64,000 nt of DNA from JAJDXO01 sp965207535 (GCA_965207535.1 CBDBMR010000016.1:496001-560000), one strand, 5' to 3'; shown: positions 45,383 to 53,104, counted from the first letter of the stretch. Notes: generated from the sequence alone by a model not told the origin. Program-made: numbers and translations.

Positions 45383-46384
45383 ATGAAGCTCGTCACCTTC
45401 GAGGTCCCCTCCCCGACCGGCCCGCTGCGGCGCATCGGCGCCCAATCCGGTGACTTGGCCGGTGACTTGGCCGATGACCAGTCCGATGACCGTATCGTCG
45501 ATCTCAATCTGGCCTACGCGGCCTATCTCGCGGCGAGCGGACGAACCGACCGGGCGCGGGAGATCGCCGATGCCCTCATTCCCCCTGATATGATCGAGTT
45601 CTTCAAGGGCGGAGAACTTAGCCGGGACGCCGCCCGGCAGGCGCTCGACTTCGCCGCGAGCGATGCGGGGACGGACATGGCGCCCGCCCACGAACCGGAA
45701 GACATAACCCTCCTCGCCCCCGTGCCGCGGCCCCGGTCGATCCGGGACACCATCAGCTTCGAGACCCATGCCAAGAATTTCGAGAAGCGCTCGGGCAAGC
45801 CGACCCCCGATCTCTGGTACGAGCGGCCCATCTACTACAAGGGCAATTGCGACACGGTCATCGGGCCCGGCGAGGACATCGTCTGGCCCGGCCATACGGA
45901 GAAACTGGATTACGAACTGGAGTTCGGGATTTACATCGGCAAGACGGGCAAGAACATTCCGGCCGGCGAAGCCGGGGACTATATCGCCGGCTATACCATC
46001 TTCAACGACATCAGCGCCCGGGACACGCTGCAGAGCGAAATCACCATGATGCTGGGCCCGGCCAAGGGCAAGGACATGGACACCGGCAACATCTTCGGGC
46101 CCTGCGTGGTCACCCCCGACGAAATCGACGCGGGAAACCTCAAGATGGAGGCCCGCATCAACGGCGAGGTCTGGTCCGAGGGCAACAGTTCCGACATGTA
46201 TTGGAGCTTTCCCCAGATCATCGAGTTCATCTCGAAGGACGAAACGCTCCACCCCGGCGACTTCATCGGATCGGGCACCATCGCCTTCGGCTGCGGCGAC
46301 GAGCTGGACAGATGGATTCAGCGGGGCGACGTCATCGAACTCGAAGTCGAGGGCATCGGGGTCCTGCGGAACCGGGTCGCCTGA
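45383..46384 (+). CDS. Fumarylacetoacetate hydrolase family protein
   Basis: 333-residue FAH-fold enzyme with metal ligands in DYELEFGIYIGKTGKNIP and IFNDISARDTLQSEI, and the C-terminal SGTIAFGCGDELDRWIQRGD. These enzymes hydrolyse C-C bonds of 1,3-dioxo compounds or decarboxylate oxo acids. Four 12-bp tandem units (45449-45496) encode GDLAGDLADDQSDD near the N-terminus, an unusual insertion. Last gene of the LysR-linked catabolic arm. Confidence 0.9.
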   Translation: MKLVTFEVPSPTGPLRRIGAQSGDLAGDLADDQSDDRIVDLNLAYAAYLAASGRTDRAREIADALIPPDMIEFFKGGELSRDAARQALDFAASDAGTDMAPAHEPEDITLLAPVPRPRSIRDTISFETHAKNFEKRSGKPTPDLWYERPIYYKGNCDTVIGPGEDIVWPGHTEKLDYELEFGIYIGKTGKNIPAGEAGDYIAGYTIFNDISARDTLQSEITMMLGPAKGKDMDTGNIFGPCVVTPDEIDAGNLKMEARINGEVWSEGNSSDMYWSFPQIIEFISKDETLHPGDFIGSGTIAFGCGDELDRWIQRGDVIELEVEGIGVLRNRVA

Positions 46385-46927
46385 TCCCGCCGCACGGAAG
46401 CGGGGTTGGAATTTGCTTCCAACGAAAATTTCGGATTCGGCCCGATCGCGTGGGCCGGTATAGGCATTTATGGGCATTTATGGACATTTGATGACTTGGT
46501 TAAATTCCAATTCGGGGCTTTTGGGCGCATTTTTGTGCGCGGGAACCACAAGTAAATTCATGTGGCAAATTCATGTGGCGAAACCCGCGGACGATGCTCC
46601 CCCATCAATGTGTGCGATCCGCCACCCGATGCCAGTCCCTCACCCAACTTCGGGCGGAGAGGGTGCAAAATTACCACGGAGCACACGGAGTAGATTCGAG
46701 TATGGATACTCCGTGTTCTCGGTGTTCGACCTAGTGAATATCCTGGATGCCCCGCGCTATCGGCGGGGCATGACGGGTGGAGTGTGCCCCAAAAGGAGTG
46801 CGTCATTACCCGGCTTGTCCGGGTAATCCAGAACAACGTAGATGCCCCGCATGGAGGCGGGACATGACGGCTGGCGTGTGCCGCAATTGGAGTGCGTCAT
46901 ACTCCGCGGCTTCCTTACCGGACCCTA
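46385..46927. other. Repeat-rich intergenic region before IS copy 3
   Basis: About 540 bp with no credible gene. It contains three 10-bp units GGCATTTATG-like (46463-46490), a 9-bp inverted repeat CACGGAGTA / TACTCCGTG (46684-46715), a perfect hairpin ATTACCCGG-CTTGT-CCGGGTAAT (46805-46827), and two related ~60-bp repeats (46746-46806 and 46841-46900) that start GATGCCCCGC and end GGAGTGCGTCAT. Such elements are dispersed intergenic repeats. Confidence 0.75.
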
Positions 46928-47770
46928 GGTCCTGTTGACATTTATCGCATCCAAATGAGCGCCCCGACGAGGCACAGCATGGCCATGTAGGCGGTGACGG
47001 TCTTTTCGTAGCGTGTGGCGATGCGGCGGAAGTGCTTGATCTTGTTGATGAAACATTCGACGACGTGCCTTTCCTTGTAGAGTTCGGGGTCGTACGGCAC
47101 GGCTTGTGCCCGCGACGGGTTGGAGGGGATCACCGCCACCATCCCGGCGCTGTCGAGGCGGGCGCGGAAGCGGTTCGCGTCGTAGGCGGTGTCGGCGATC
47201 AGGGTCTCGCCCGGCAGCCCGGCGATCAGCCCCTCGGCCTGGGTGACGTCGCCCACCTGGCCGCCGGTGAGGATGAACCGCAAGGGATTGCCCAGGCCAT
47301 CGACGGCGATGTGGATTTTGCTCGTCAGGCCGCCGCGCGAGCGGCCGATGGCCTGAGCCTGAGCCCCCCTTTTGCGCCGGCGGCATGTTGATGCGCCCGC
47401 ACGATGGTCGAATCCACGATCAGGTATTCGAAGTCGGGATCCTCCGCCAAGGCATTGAAAAGACTCTCCCAAACCCCCGCCTTGGCCCACCGCGAAAAGC
47501 GCACGTAGACGCTGTTCCAGTTGCCGAAGGCGTCCGGCAGATCGCGCCACGGCGAACCCGCCCGGGCGATCCACAGCACGGCGTCCACAAACAGGCGGTT
47601 GTCCCGACCCGTGGAGCCGCGATCCGCCTCTTTGCCCGGAACCAAACCCTTGATCCGGTCCCATTGCATATCCGTCAGTTCCCGTCGAAGCATGACACGC
47701 TCCCGCCAGTTGAAACGGTCTTGCTTGAATCACGCCAACCATGAATAGTCCGTTAATTGTCAACAGGACC
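46928..47770 (-). mobile_element. IS5-family insertion sequence, copy 3
   Basis: Same 843-bp element as copies 1 and 2, same 13-bp inverted repeats, TA flanks at 46926-46927 and 47771-47772. The target was CCCTAGTCC. Its right end regenerates the TAG stop of the AhpD-like selenoprotein gene on the minus strand. Confidence 0.95.
46942..47693 (-). CDS. IS5-family transposase, programmed -1 frameshift (OrfAB), copy 3
   Basis: Identical to the transposases of copies 1 and 2. Frame A runs 47693 to 47325; frame B ends at 46942; slippery run (complement) at 47364-47373. DDE residues intact. Confidence 0.93.
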
Positions 47771-48441
47771 TAGTCCGAACTCGGCGTCGGCGCGCTTTCG
47801 GGCCAGTTGTCGAGCATCGCCTGGAGATAGGTTTTCACTTTTTCCGGATCGAGATGGACCGAGCGTTTGATCTTGTCGACCTCGCCCTGCTCCTCGACCG
47901 GAATCTTCAGGGAATCGGTGAGACGGTTGAACAGGTTGAAGTAGCCGCTCATCAGGGTGAGCTCGATGACTTCCGCCTCGCTGAACACTTCCCGCACCCG
48001 CTCGAAAACGCCGTTGTCTTCCTTGGCGGTGTTGAGCGTCACATGCTCCGCCCACAGGATCGCCATCTTCTCCCGCTGGGTGAACAGATCGGAATCCATG
48101 TAGTCGCCGAGGCCGATTTGGATGGTTTGTTCGTCGGTAATGCCTGCCGCTTGACCAAGCGACGTGTTGTGCGCGAATCAGTAACTGCACGCGTTGATGT
48201 GCGAGGTCTTGATGACCACCATCTCCTTGATCCTGGTGCTCAACAGGCTGCCGGCCCCTTCCCGCTGCATCACCGCGTTGAACAGGATCAGGAACTTGGA
48301 CACCTGGGGCACCTGCGCCAGCACGCGGTAGGAATTCGGCACCCGGCCCAGCATGGCCCGTGCCGCGTCGAATAGATTCTTGGTATCGCCGGTCGCCTGG
48401 CCGTCATCGACCATGCCGACCCGCTGGTCGGAATCGCTCAT
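47770..48441 (-). CDS. AhpD-like selenoprotein 1 (CSYU active site, in-frame TGA)
   Basis: Carboxymuconolactone decarboxylase/AhpD-type protein of 223 residues if the TGA at 48178-48180 is read as selenocysteine. The frame is open on both sides: 87 codons before it (MSDSDQRVGMVDDGQ to HINACSY) and 135 after it (FAHNTSLGQAAGITDEQ onward). The TGA falls exactly at the second Cys of the family's CxxC motif (NACSYUFAHN), followed by the conserved His-Asn. A 14-nt hairpin (48148-48161, loop GGUC) follows at the SECIS position. The C-terminal half aligns with the paralogue at 49807 (FNLFNRLTDSLKIPVE against FNFWNRFTDSLQIPIE). AGGAG site upstream. Probably a peroxidase-like or thiol-disulfide redox protein. 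Third IS copy abuts its stop. Confidence 0.85.
48148..48161 (-). promoter_or_regulatory. Bacterial SECIS hairpin, AhpD-like gene 1
   Basis: On the coding strand CGCTTGGTCAAGCG folds into a 5-bp perfect stem with loop GGUC. The loop starts at +22 counting from the base after the UGA, within the usual 16-37 nt window, and has G in the first two loop positions as in known bacterial SECIS. Confidence 0.8.
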
Positions 48442-48475
48442 TTTATATTTTCTCCTGAAAGTTCTTTTACTCTTC

Positions 48476-48880
48476 TTACTCTTCGGCCTTTTTCCTCTCT
48501 TCGTAGGCCTCGATCGACGCTTCCACCTCGCCGATATGTTCGACCGCCCAGTCGCACAAGACCGCCAGCGGCTTCTCGAGCGTCCGGCCCAGCGGGGTGA
48601 GGGAATATTCCACCTTGGGCGGAATGACGGGATAGATCTTGCGCTCCACCATGCCGAGGGATTCGAGCTGCCGCAGGGTCTGGGTCAGCATCTTTTCCGA
48701 GATGTCCCCGATATCCCGCTTGAGCTCGGCGTAACGCATGGTGCGCTTGTAAAGCCGGCGGATAACCAGAATGTTCCACTTGTTGGACAGATAACCGAGG
48801 ATTTTCTGGGCCGGCCGGTTGTGAAAAACGTTCGGTTGGTCGGGTGATTTGGCCTTTGCCGTCTTTGCCGTCTTGGCCAT
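48476..48880 (-). CDS. HxlR-family transcriptional regulator
   Basis: 134-residue winged-helix regulator. The HTH core is AQKILGYLSNKWNILVIRRL, TMRYAELKRDIGDISEKMLT and QTLRQLESLGMVERKIYPVI, followed by PPKVEYSLTPLGRTLEKPL, the HxlR signature. The N-terminal redox Cys of HypR-type members is absent; one Cys sits in VLCDWAVEH. Start at MAKTAKTAKAK (48880) with GGGAGGCGG. It is upstream of AhpD-like gene 1 (34 bp, same strand) and divergent from the 49041-51714 operon, so it likely controls both arms. Confidence 0.9.
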   Translation of the reverse strand: MAKTAKTAKAKSPDQPNVFHNRPAQKILGYLSNKWNILVIRRLYKRTMRYAELKRDIGDISEKMLTQTLRQLESLGMVERKIYPVIPPKVEYSLTPLGRTLEKPLAVLCDWAVEHIGEVEASIEAYEERKKAEE

Positions 48881-48921
48881 CAAACCGCCTCCCTCTCTGA
48901 CTGCCGCGTACGATCCATTCA

Positions 48922-48996
48922 GTATATACGCACCAAATGGCATGTACAAGCCAATTAGGTATATACCTTGTCTGTGGACTTGTACTCCTGTATAGG
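48922..48996 (+). promoter_or_regulatory. Divergent promoter with HxlR-type operators
   Basis: The 160-bp gap between the HxlR gene and the EthD-like gene holds AGTATATACG (48921-48930) and the perfect palindrome AGGTATATACCT (48957-48968), sharing GTATATAC, plus GTACAAG (48944-48950) mirrored by CTTGTAC (48979-48985). A rightward promoter fits TTGTCT (48968-48973), 17 bp, TATAGG (48991-48996); the operator overlaps its -35. Spacing suggests repression by the adjacent HxlR protein. Confidence 0.65.
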
Positions 48997-49040
48997 GCAT
49001 GAAACTATGGTATTGACGGGTAGGCGCCGGAGGAAACGGT

Positions 49041-49775
49041 ATGGACCTAGGGATCAGGGCACAATGGTATGATCTTCCGGCGGATGGCCGGGACGAGTAT
49101 TTCGACTGGCTGCACAATGCCTATTTGCCGGCGGTCCGGAAGCGGCCGGGCTATCTTTGGGCCGCGGCGTACCGGATTCCCGGCGGCGACAACAACGTGA
49201 CGTTTCATGAACGCATGCACCGAGCCCCGGAAGGCGAGGTCGGCCAGGGCTCCCAGTTCATCCTGGCCATGGGCGCCGAGAACCCGCACGCTTTCTTCCT
49301 CCCCGAAGACGAAGCCTGGCCCGAAGATGCGGACCCGGCGGCGGTGGAGATGCTCGGCCGCCGCGAGGAGGTCCGCACCTGCGTCTTTTCCGAAGTCGAC
49401 CGGGTGAACGGGCCCGAAGCGGACTCGCGGCCCCTCGGCACGGCCCCCGGCCCGGCGGTGCAATGGGGCGCCTTCCGCACCGAAGAGTGGGACCAGGAGT
49501 TCGACGTCAGCAAATGGTATGCCCAGTACCGGCTGCCCGCGGTCGCCGAAATGCCCGGCGTCATCGCCGCCCGCCGGCTGGCCTGCATCGCCGGCTGGCC
49601 CCATCACGGCGTGGTCTACGAGTTCACCTCATTGCAGGCGCGGCTGGACGGATTTCACAAGCACGAGTCCCTCGGCGAAGTGCCCGGCGAATGGACCAAC
49701 CGGGTGGCGCTGTCGCAAACCTTCCATCAACCGGGCAGCCCCAGCGTCGCCGAGCGCACCTGGCCGGCCGAATAA
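49041..49775 (+). CDS. Two-domain EthD-like (dimeric alpha-beta barrel) protein
   Basis: 244-residue cytosolic protein whose two halves look alike: IRAQWYDLPADGRDEYFDWL and FDVSKWYAQYRLPAVAEMPG both resemble the ferredoxin-like EthD/ABM fold, where a small monooxygenase-type domain repeats. The Tyr/His/Trp-rich centres (WLHNAYLPAVRKRPGYLW) are typical of such barrels. No specific family recognised. The ATG is preceded by GGAGG at 7 nt. It begins the plus-strand operon with the two downstream selenoproteins; perhaps it acts on the compound that induces the system. Confidence 0.65.
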   Translation: MDLGIRAQWYDLPADGRDEYFDWLHNAYLPAVRKRPGYLWAAAYRIPGGDNNVTFHERMHRAPEGEVGQGSQFILAMGAENPHAFFLPEDEAWPEDADPAAVEMLGRREEVRTCVFSEVDRVNGPEADSRPLGTAPGPAVQWGAFRTEEWDQEFDVSKWYAQYRLPAVAEMPGVIAARRLACIAGWPHHGVVYEFTSLQARLDGFHKHESLGEVPGEWTNRVALSQTFHQPGSPSVAERTWPAE

Positions 49776-49806
49776 CCCCAGTCTATTTTCACTAAGGAGA
49801 TTTCGA

Positions 49807-50481
49807 ATGTCCCGTGTTCCGATTATTCCGGATGAAGAAGCGACGGCCGAGCAGGCGGTCATCTTCGATCATTCCAAAATCATGTTCGGCCGCGTCGCCA
49901 ACGCGGTCCGCGCCGGTTCGGCGTCGCCGAAGCTCATGCAGTCCCTGTTCAGCTTCATCGTCGCGGGTCTGCGCGAGGAGATTTCCGGTATCCTCGACGT
50001 CCGCACCAAATGCCTGGTGATCCTCAAGACCTCGACCCTCAACGGGTGCGCCTATTGAACGAGCCACAATGAAACGCTCGGTCGGGCGTTAGGATTCTCG
50101 GAAGACACGATCGAGGCGGTCACCGGCGGCTACCTCGACTCCGAACTGTTCAGCGATGCCGAAAAAGCGGCCATGCGCTGGGCGGAGGTCATGACCGAAA
50201 AGCAGTACCAAAGCGGCGGCCCGGGAAAGCCGCCCCAGGACGGTCCCGCCTTCGAGGAACTCAAAAAGCACTATTCCGACGAACAGATCGTCGAAATCTG
50301 CTTCACGTCGGGCTTCTTCAATTTCTGGAACCGGTTTACCGACAGCCTGCAAATTCCCATCGAAGACAACCCGGTCATGAACCTGTTCTCCAAGTCCACC
50401 TCCATCGACCCGGACGACTACGCCCGCTACATGCGGTCCTGCTGGTGGAACGGGAAGGACGTGGCGGAGGCCGCGGAGTAG
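49807..50481 (+). CDS. AhpD-like selenoprotein 2 (CAYU active site, in-frame TGA)
   Basis: 224 residues if the TGA at 50056-50058 is read as selenocysteine: 83 codons (MSRVPIIPDEEATAEQ to LNGCAY), Sec, and 140 codons (TSHNETLGRALGFSEDT onward). The TGA lies at the second position of the AhpD CxxC motif. A SECIS-like hairpin follows at 50073-50090 with loop GGUC starting at +22, exactly as in gene 1. It is a paralogue of gene 1, sharing the SDLF/SELF and FNxxNRxTDSL segments. AGGAG 7 nt before the ATG. It is 31 bp after the EthD-like gene and 3 bp before the next selenoprotein gene, so they are one operon. Confidence 0.87.
50073..50090 (+). promoter_or_regulatory. Bacterial SECIS hairpin, AhpD-like gene 2
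   Basis: AACGCTC-GGTC-GGGCGTT forms a 7-bp stem (one G-U) with loop GGUC starting 22 nt after the UGA, the same loop and position as in gene 1. Confidence 0.82.
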
Positions 50482-50484
50482 TCC

Positions 50485-51714
50485 ATGGTCCGCGTGGATG
50501 AATTTCCCGACGGGTTCCGGGAGGACTACCTCAATCGGGAAATGCCCACCTTCGACGAGAGCCCGTTCGTGCTCGGGCCGCCCCTGGCCGAGCGGCGGGT
50601 GTCGCTGATATCCACCGCCGGGCTTCACCGCAAGGGCGACCGGCCGTTCACCGAAGAATCGGGAGATTTCCGGGTTATCCCCAAGGATTTGCCGGACGAA
50701 GACCTGGTGATGACCCATGTGTCGTCCAACTTCGACCGCATCGGCTTCATGAAGGATGCCGACGTCGCATTCCCCATCAACCGGCTGAATGAGCTGGCGG
50801 CGGAGGGCGTCATCGGCAGCGTCGCCGAATATCACTACTCGTTCATGGGCGCGACGGAGCCCGACAAGATGGCGCCCAGCGTCACCGAGATCGTCGCCGC
50901 CCTGAAGGCGGACAAGGTCGATGCGGTGATGCTGTGCCCGGTCTGACCCAGCTGCACGCGCGCCGTCGGCGCGCTCGCCCACTACCTAGAGCGCGCCGGG
51001 ATCGCCACCACCCAGGTGAGCCTGGTCCGCGAGCACTCGGAGAAGATCAGGCCGCCGCGGGCGCTGTGGTGCGGGTTCGAACTCGGCCGGCCCTTCGGCA
51101 CGCCCAACGAGCCGGACTTCCAGCGGCGGGTATTGGCCGAAGCGCTGGCGCTCCTGGAACGGCCCGAGGGACCGATCCTGGACGATTTCCCCGATGGACC
51201 ACCCAGCGGGTCTGCCGGCGCCGGCGACGAAGACAACGAAGGCTGGACCTGCCCGGTCAACTTCGGCGGAGGCGAAGAACCCGACCTGGAAAAAGACCCT
51301 GCCGGCGCCGTTCGCCGGGAAATGGCCCTGCTGCGCTCGTGGTACGGCCTTGCCCTGGAAAACAACGGCAAGACCATGGCCGGCGTCTCCGGGATCGGCA
51401 TCGAGCAGTGCGTGGACTACCTCTCCGCCTTCGCCCTCGACCCCGATACCCCGCCCGTCCGCACCGACATTCCGCGCTACAATTTCTTCAAGCTGTGCGT
51501 CGACGACATCAAGGCCTACTACTTCGAAGCGGCCACGGCCCGTCCCGGCCCCGCCACGGACAAGGAAGTGGCCGACTGGTACTACGGCCAATCGGCGATG
51601 GGCGAATTCCTGCTCAAGCTGAACGACATCTGCTCCAAGCTGGATGATCCGGTCCTGCGCAAAATGTCCGACCGCCGCCTGATCCCCGTGCACCAGCACC
51701 ACTTGAAGGCCTGA
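50485..51714 (+). CDS. Selenoprotein of the glycine/sarcosine/betaine reductase selenoprotein B family (UPSC motif)
   Basis: 409 residues if the TGA at 50944-50946 is selenocysteine: 153 codons, Sec, 255 codons, one continuous frame. The first part holds the family's fold with PFTEESGDFRVIPKDLPDED, then AVMLCPVUPSCTRAVG, in which U-P-S-C forms a Sec/Cys pair following a CP; relatives with Cys have CPxC at this place. After it, RALWCGFELGRPFGTPNEPD and FQRRVLAEALALLERPEGP match the family. The last 150 residues are an extra domain, helical, with several Cys and Tyr-rich stretches. A hairpin (50958-50974, loop GTC at +19) serves as SECIS. The start ATG 50485 has GGAG upstream and lies 3 bp after the previous stop. 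Confidence 0.85.
50958..50974 (+). promoter_or_regulatory. SECIS-like hairpin of the selenoprotein B-type gene
   Basis: Stem GCGCGCC / GGCGCGC (7 bp, perfect) with loop GTC at +19 to +21 after the UGA; G is the first loop base. It is more GC-rich than the other two SECIS and its loop differs, so confidence is lower. Confidence 0.6.
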
Positions 51715-51765
51715 TCTCCGCCGTTTAACCCGGATTTCTCACCAGGGTCACGGCCTGCGCCGGGT

Positions 51766-52851
51766 TCAGGCTTCGCCCGAGCGTTCCGCTTCGGCCAACC
51801 GGGTGACGATCCGCCGCATTTTTACCGCCCCCTCATCGGAGGGAACGTGTTTCTCACGATATCCGGGACGGTCGTCCCGCACCCACTGGTCCTCGATCCA
51901 CTCGATGGCGTCCTTGTCCTCCTCGAAGACCTTGCTCGTCGCATCCGAGTAGAACGCATCGAGTTCCGCATCCTGCGGCGTAAAGTCGCGGGCGAATATC
52001 CACCAGTACAGCGACGTATACTGGGTCTCCGGCGTAATGAAGTGAAGAATATGGGGCTGGTATTCGGTTCGGCCATCGACGGTTCCCGCCGGGTCCTCGA
52101 ATTTTCCCAGCGCGTCATGAAAACCCGGTGTGACGAACGTCGAGTGCGCATGACGAATAATCGGCGCATCTCCCAGCCGCGTCGCCCGCTGATGAAGTTC
52201 GGGCACCGGCTCGCCCTCGTTGACCCGGTAGTTGTCGACCGTATCTCCATCAACGGTGACGTCGATCTTTGATTCCGCGTGTTTTGGCGTTCCGAGGGCG
52301 GCCCCGTGCAGGTACTGAAAATGGGTGATGTCCATCAGGTTCTCGTGGATCGCCAGATAGTTTCCCTTGACGTGATAGAAGCCGCTGCCATATCCCCATT
52401 CGTCCGAATTGACCCAGTCGTAATCCGGCAGCAGGCTGGGATCGGCTTGGGCGGGGTCGCCGGTCCAAATCCAGACCATCGGCGGTTTCTCGACGATGGG
52501 GTAGCGCTGAATGCCGATGGAACTCGTATCCATATCGAGCGCCGAAGGGACCTTCACGCAAGCGCCTGATGTATCGTAGGTGAGTCCGTGATACCCGCAC
52601 TGAATCGTGTCGTCGTCGTGCAGGGTGCTGCGGTGCAGCGGGAAACCCCGGTGTGCGCAGCGGTTTTGCAGCGCCACGATCTCGCCGTCCCGGGTGCGGA
52701 AATAAACAAGGCTCTGATTGAGAACCATCCGGTTGTTCAACTCACGCCCGACCTCGCCGCTCCAATCGAGGACGTACCAGCAATTCCTGATCAACGGCGT
52801 ATCCCGATCAGCGATATCGGTGGTCGGCGCTTTACCGGCCATCTCGTTCAT
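51766..52851 (-). CDS. Rieske non-heme iron oxygenase, vanillate demethylase-like
   Basis: 361-residue oxygenase alpha subunit. The N-terminal Rieske cluster ligands are CAHRGFPLHRS and CGYHGLTYD; the mononuclear iron site lies in HENLMDITHFQYLHG. The C-terminal RHO_alpha domain completes a vanillate O-demethylase/dicamba-type layout. It needs a reductase, not present in the window. Start chosen at ATG 52851 with GGGAG upstream; GTG at 52860 is possible. It ends 51 bp from the selenoprotein operon, convergent with it. Confidence 0.92.
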   Translation of the reverse strand: MNEMAGKAPTTDIADRDTPLIRNCWYVLDWSGEVGRELNNRMVLNQSLVYFRTRDGEIVALQNRCAHRGFPLHRSTLHDDDTIQCGYHGLTYDTSGACVKVPSALDMDTSSIGIQRYPIVEKPPMVWIWTGDPAQADPSLLPDYDWVNSDEWGYGSGFYHVKGNYLAIHENLMDITHFQYLHGAALGTPKHAESKIDVTVDGDTVDNYRVNEGEPVPELHQRATRLGDAPIIRHAHSTFVTPGFHDALGKFEDPAGTVDGRTEYQPHILHFITPETQYTSLYWWIFARDFTPQDAELDAFYSDATSKVFEEDKDAIEWIEDQWVRDDRPGYREKHVPSDEGAVKMRRIVTRLAEAERSGEA

Positions 52852-53034
52852 CCTGCGCACTCCCTACGGTGTTCGCGGGTTTTTCCCAATTCCCAAAAAT
52901 GATGTTCCGATCCTGTTCAAGATTCAAGCCCCCGTTGGACTTGCCGCGAACCGGCCCAGCTGTATCACATAGCGACCCACTTCGACGCCCGCCGATTGAA
53001 CGGCGAACGCGCCGGCGGGTATCCTTCGGCCACA

Positions 53035-53089
53035 AGGAATTCATGAGGAATTCATGAGGAATTCATGAGGAATTCGTGGGGAATCAATG
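53035..53089 (+). repeat. Five tandem 11-bp repeats forming chained mini-ORFs
   Basis: Units AGGAATTCATG at 53035, 53046, 53057 (exact), AGGAATTCGTG at 53068 and a degenerate fifth at 53079. Each carries an AGGA ribosome-site-like sequence and ATG. ATGs at 53043 and 53054 open four-residue ORFs whose TGA overlaps the next ATG (ATGA). The ATG at 53065 opens a 12-codon ORF ending TGA one base before the OsmC ATG. Confidence 0.75.
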
Positions 53090-53104
53090 CCATAGGAGGC
53101 TGAT

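Noticed and set aside
46385..46927. Small plus-strand ORF at 46470-46826
   Set aside because: It has no ribosome site, runs through dispersed repeats and is not similar to anything recognised.
47770..48441. Two short ORFs interpreted as a pseudogene (TGA in the middle)
   Set aside because: The TGA lies exactly at a redox Cys position, both halves keep the family sequence, and a SECIS-like hairpin follows; a random stop would rarely show all three.
50485..51714. Two separate genes with a stop between them
   Set aside because: Frame is continuous and the second half has no ribosome site near its first Met; the motif UPSC fits selenocysteine.
53035..53089. CRISPR or phage attachment site
   Set aside because: Units are directly adjacent 11-bp repeats without spacers and there is no integrase or tRNA nearby.
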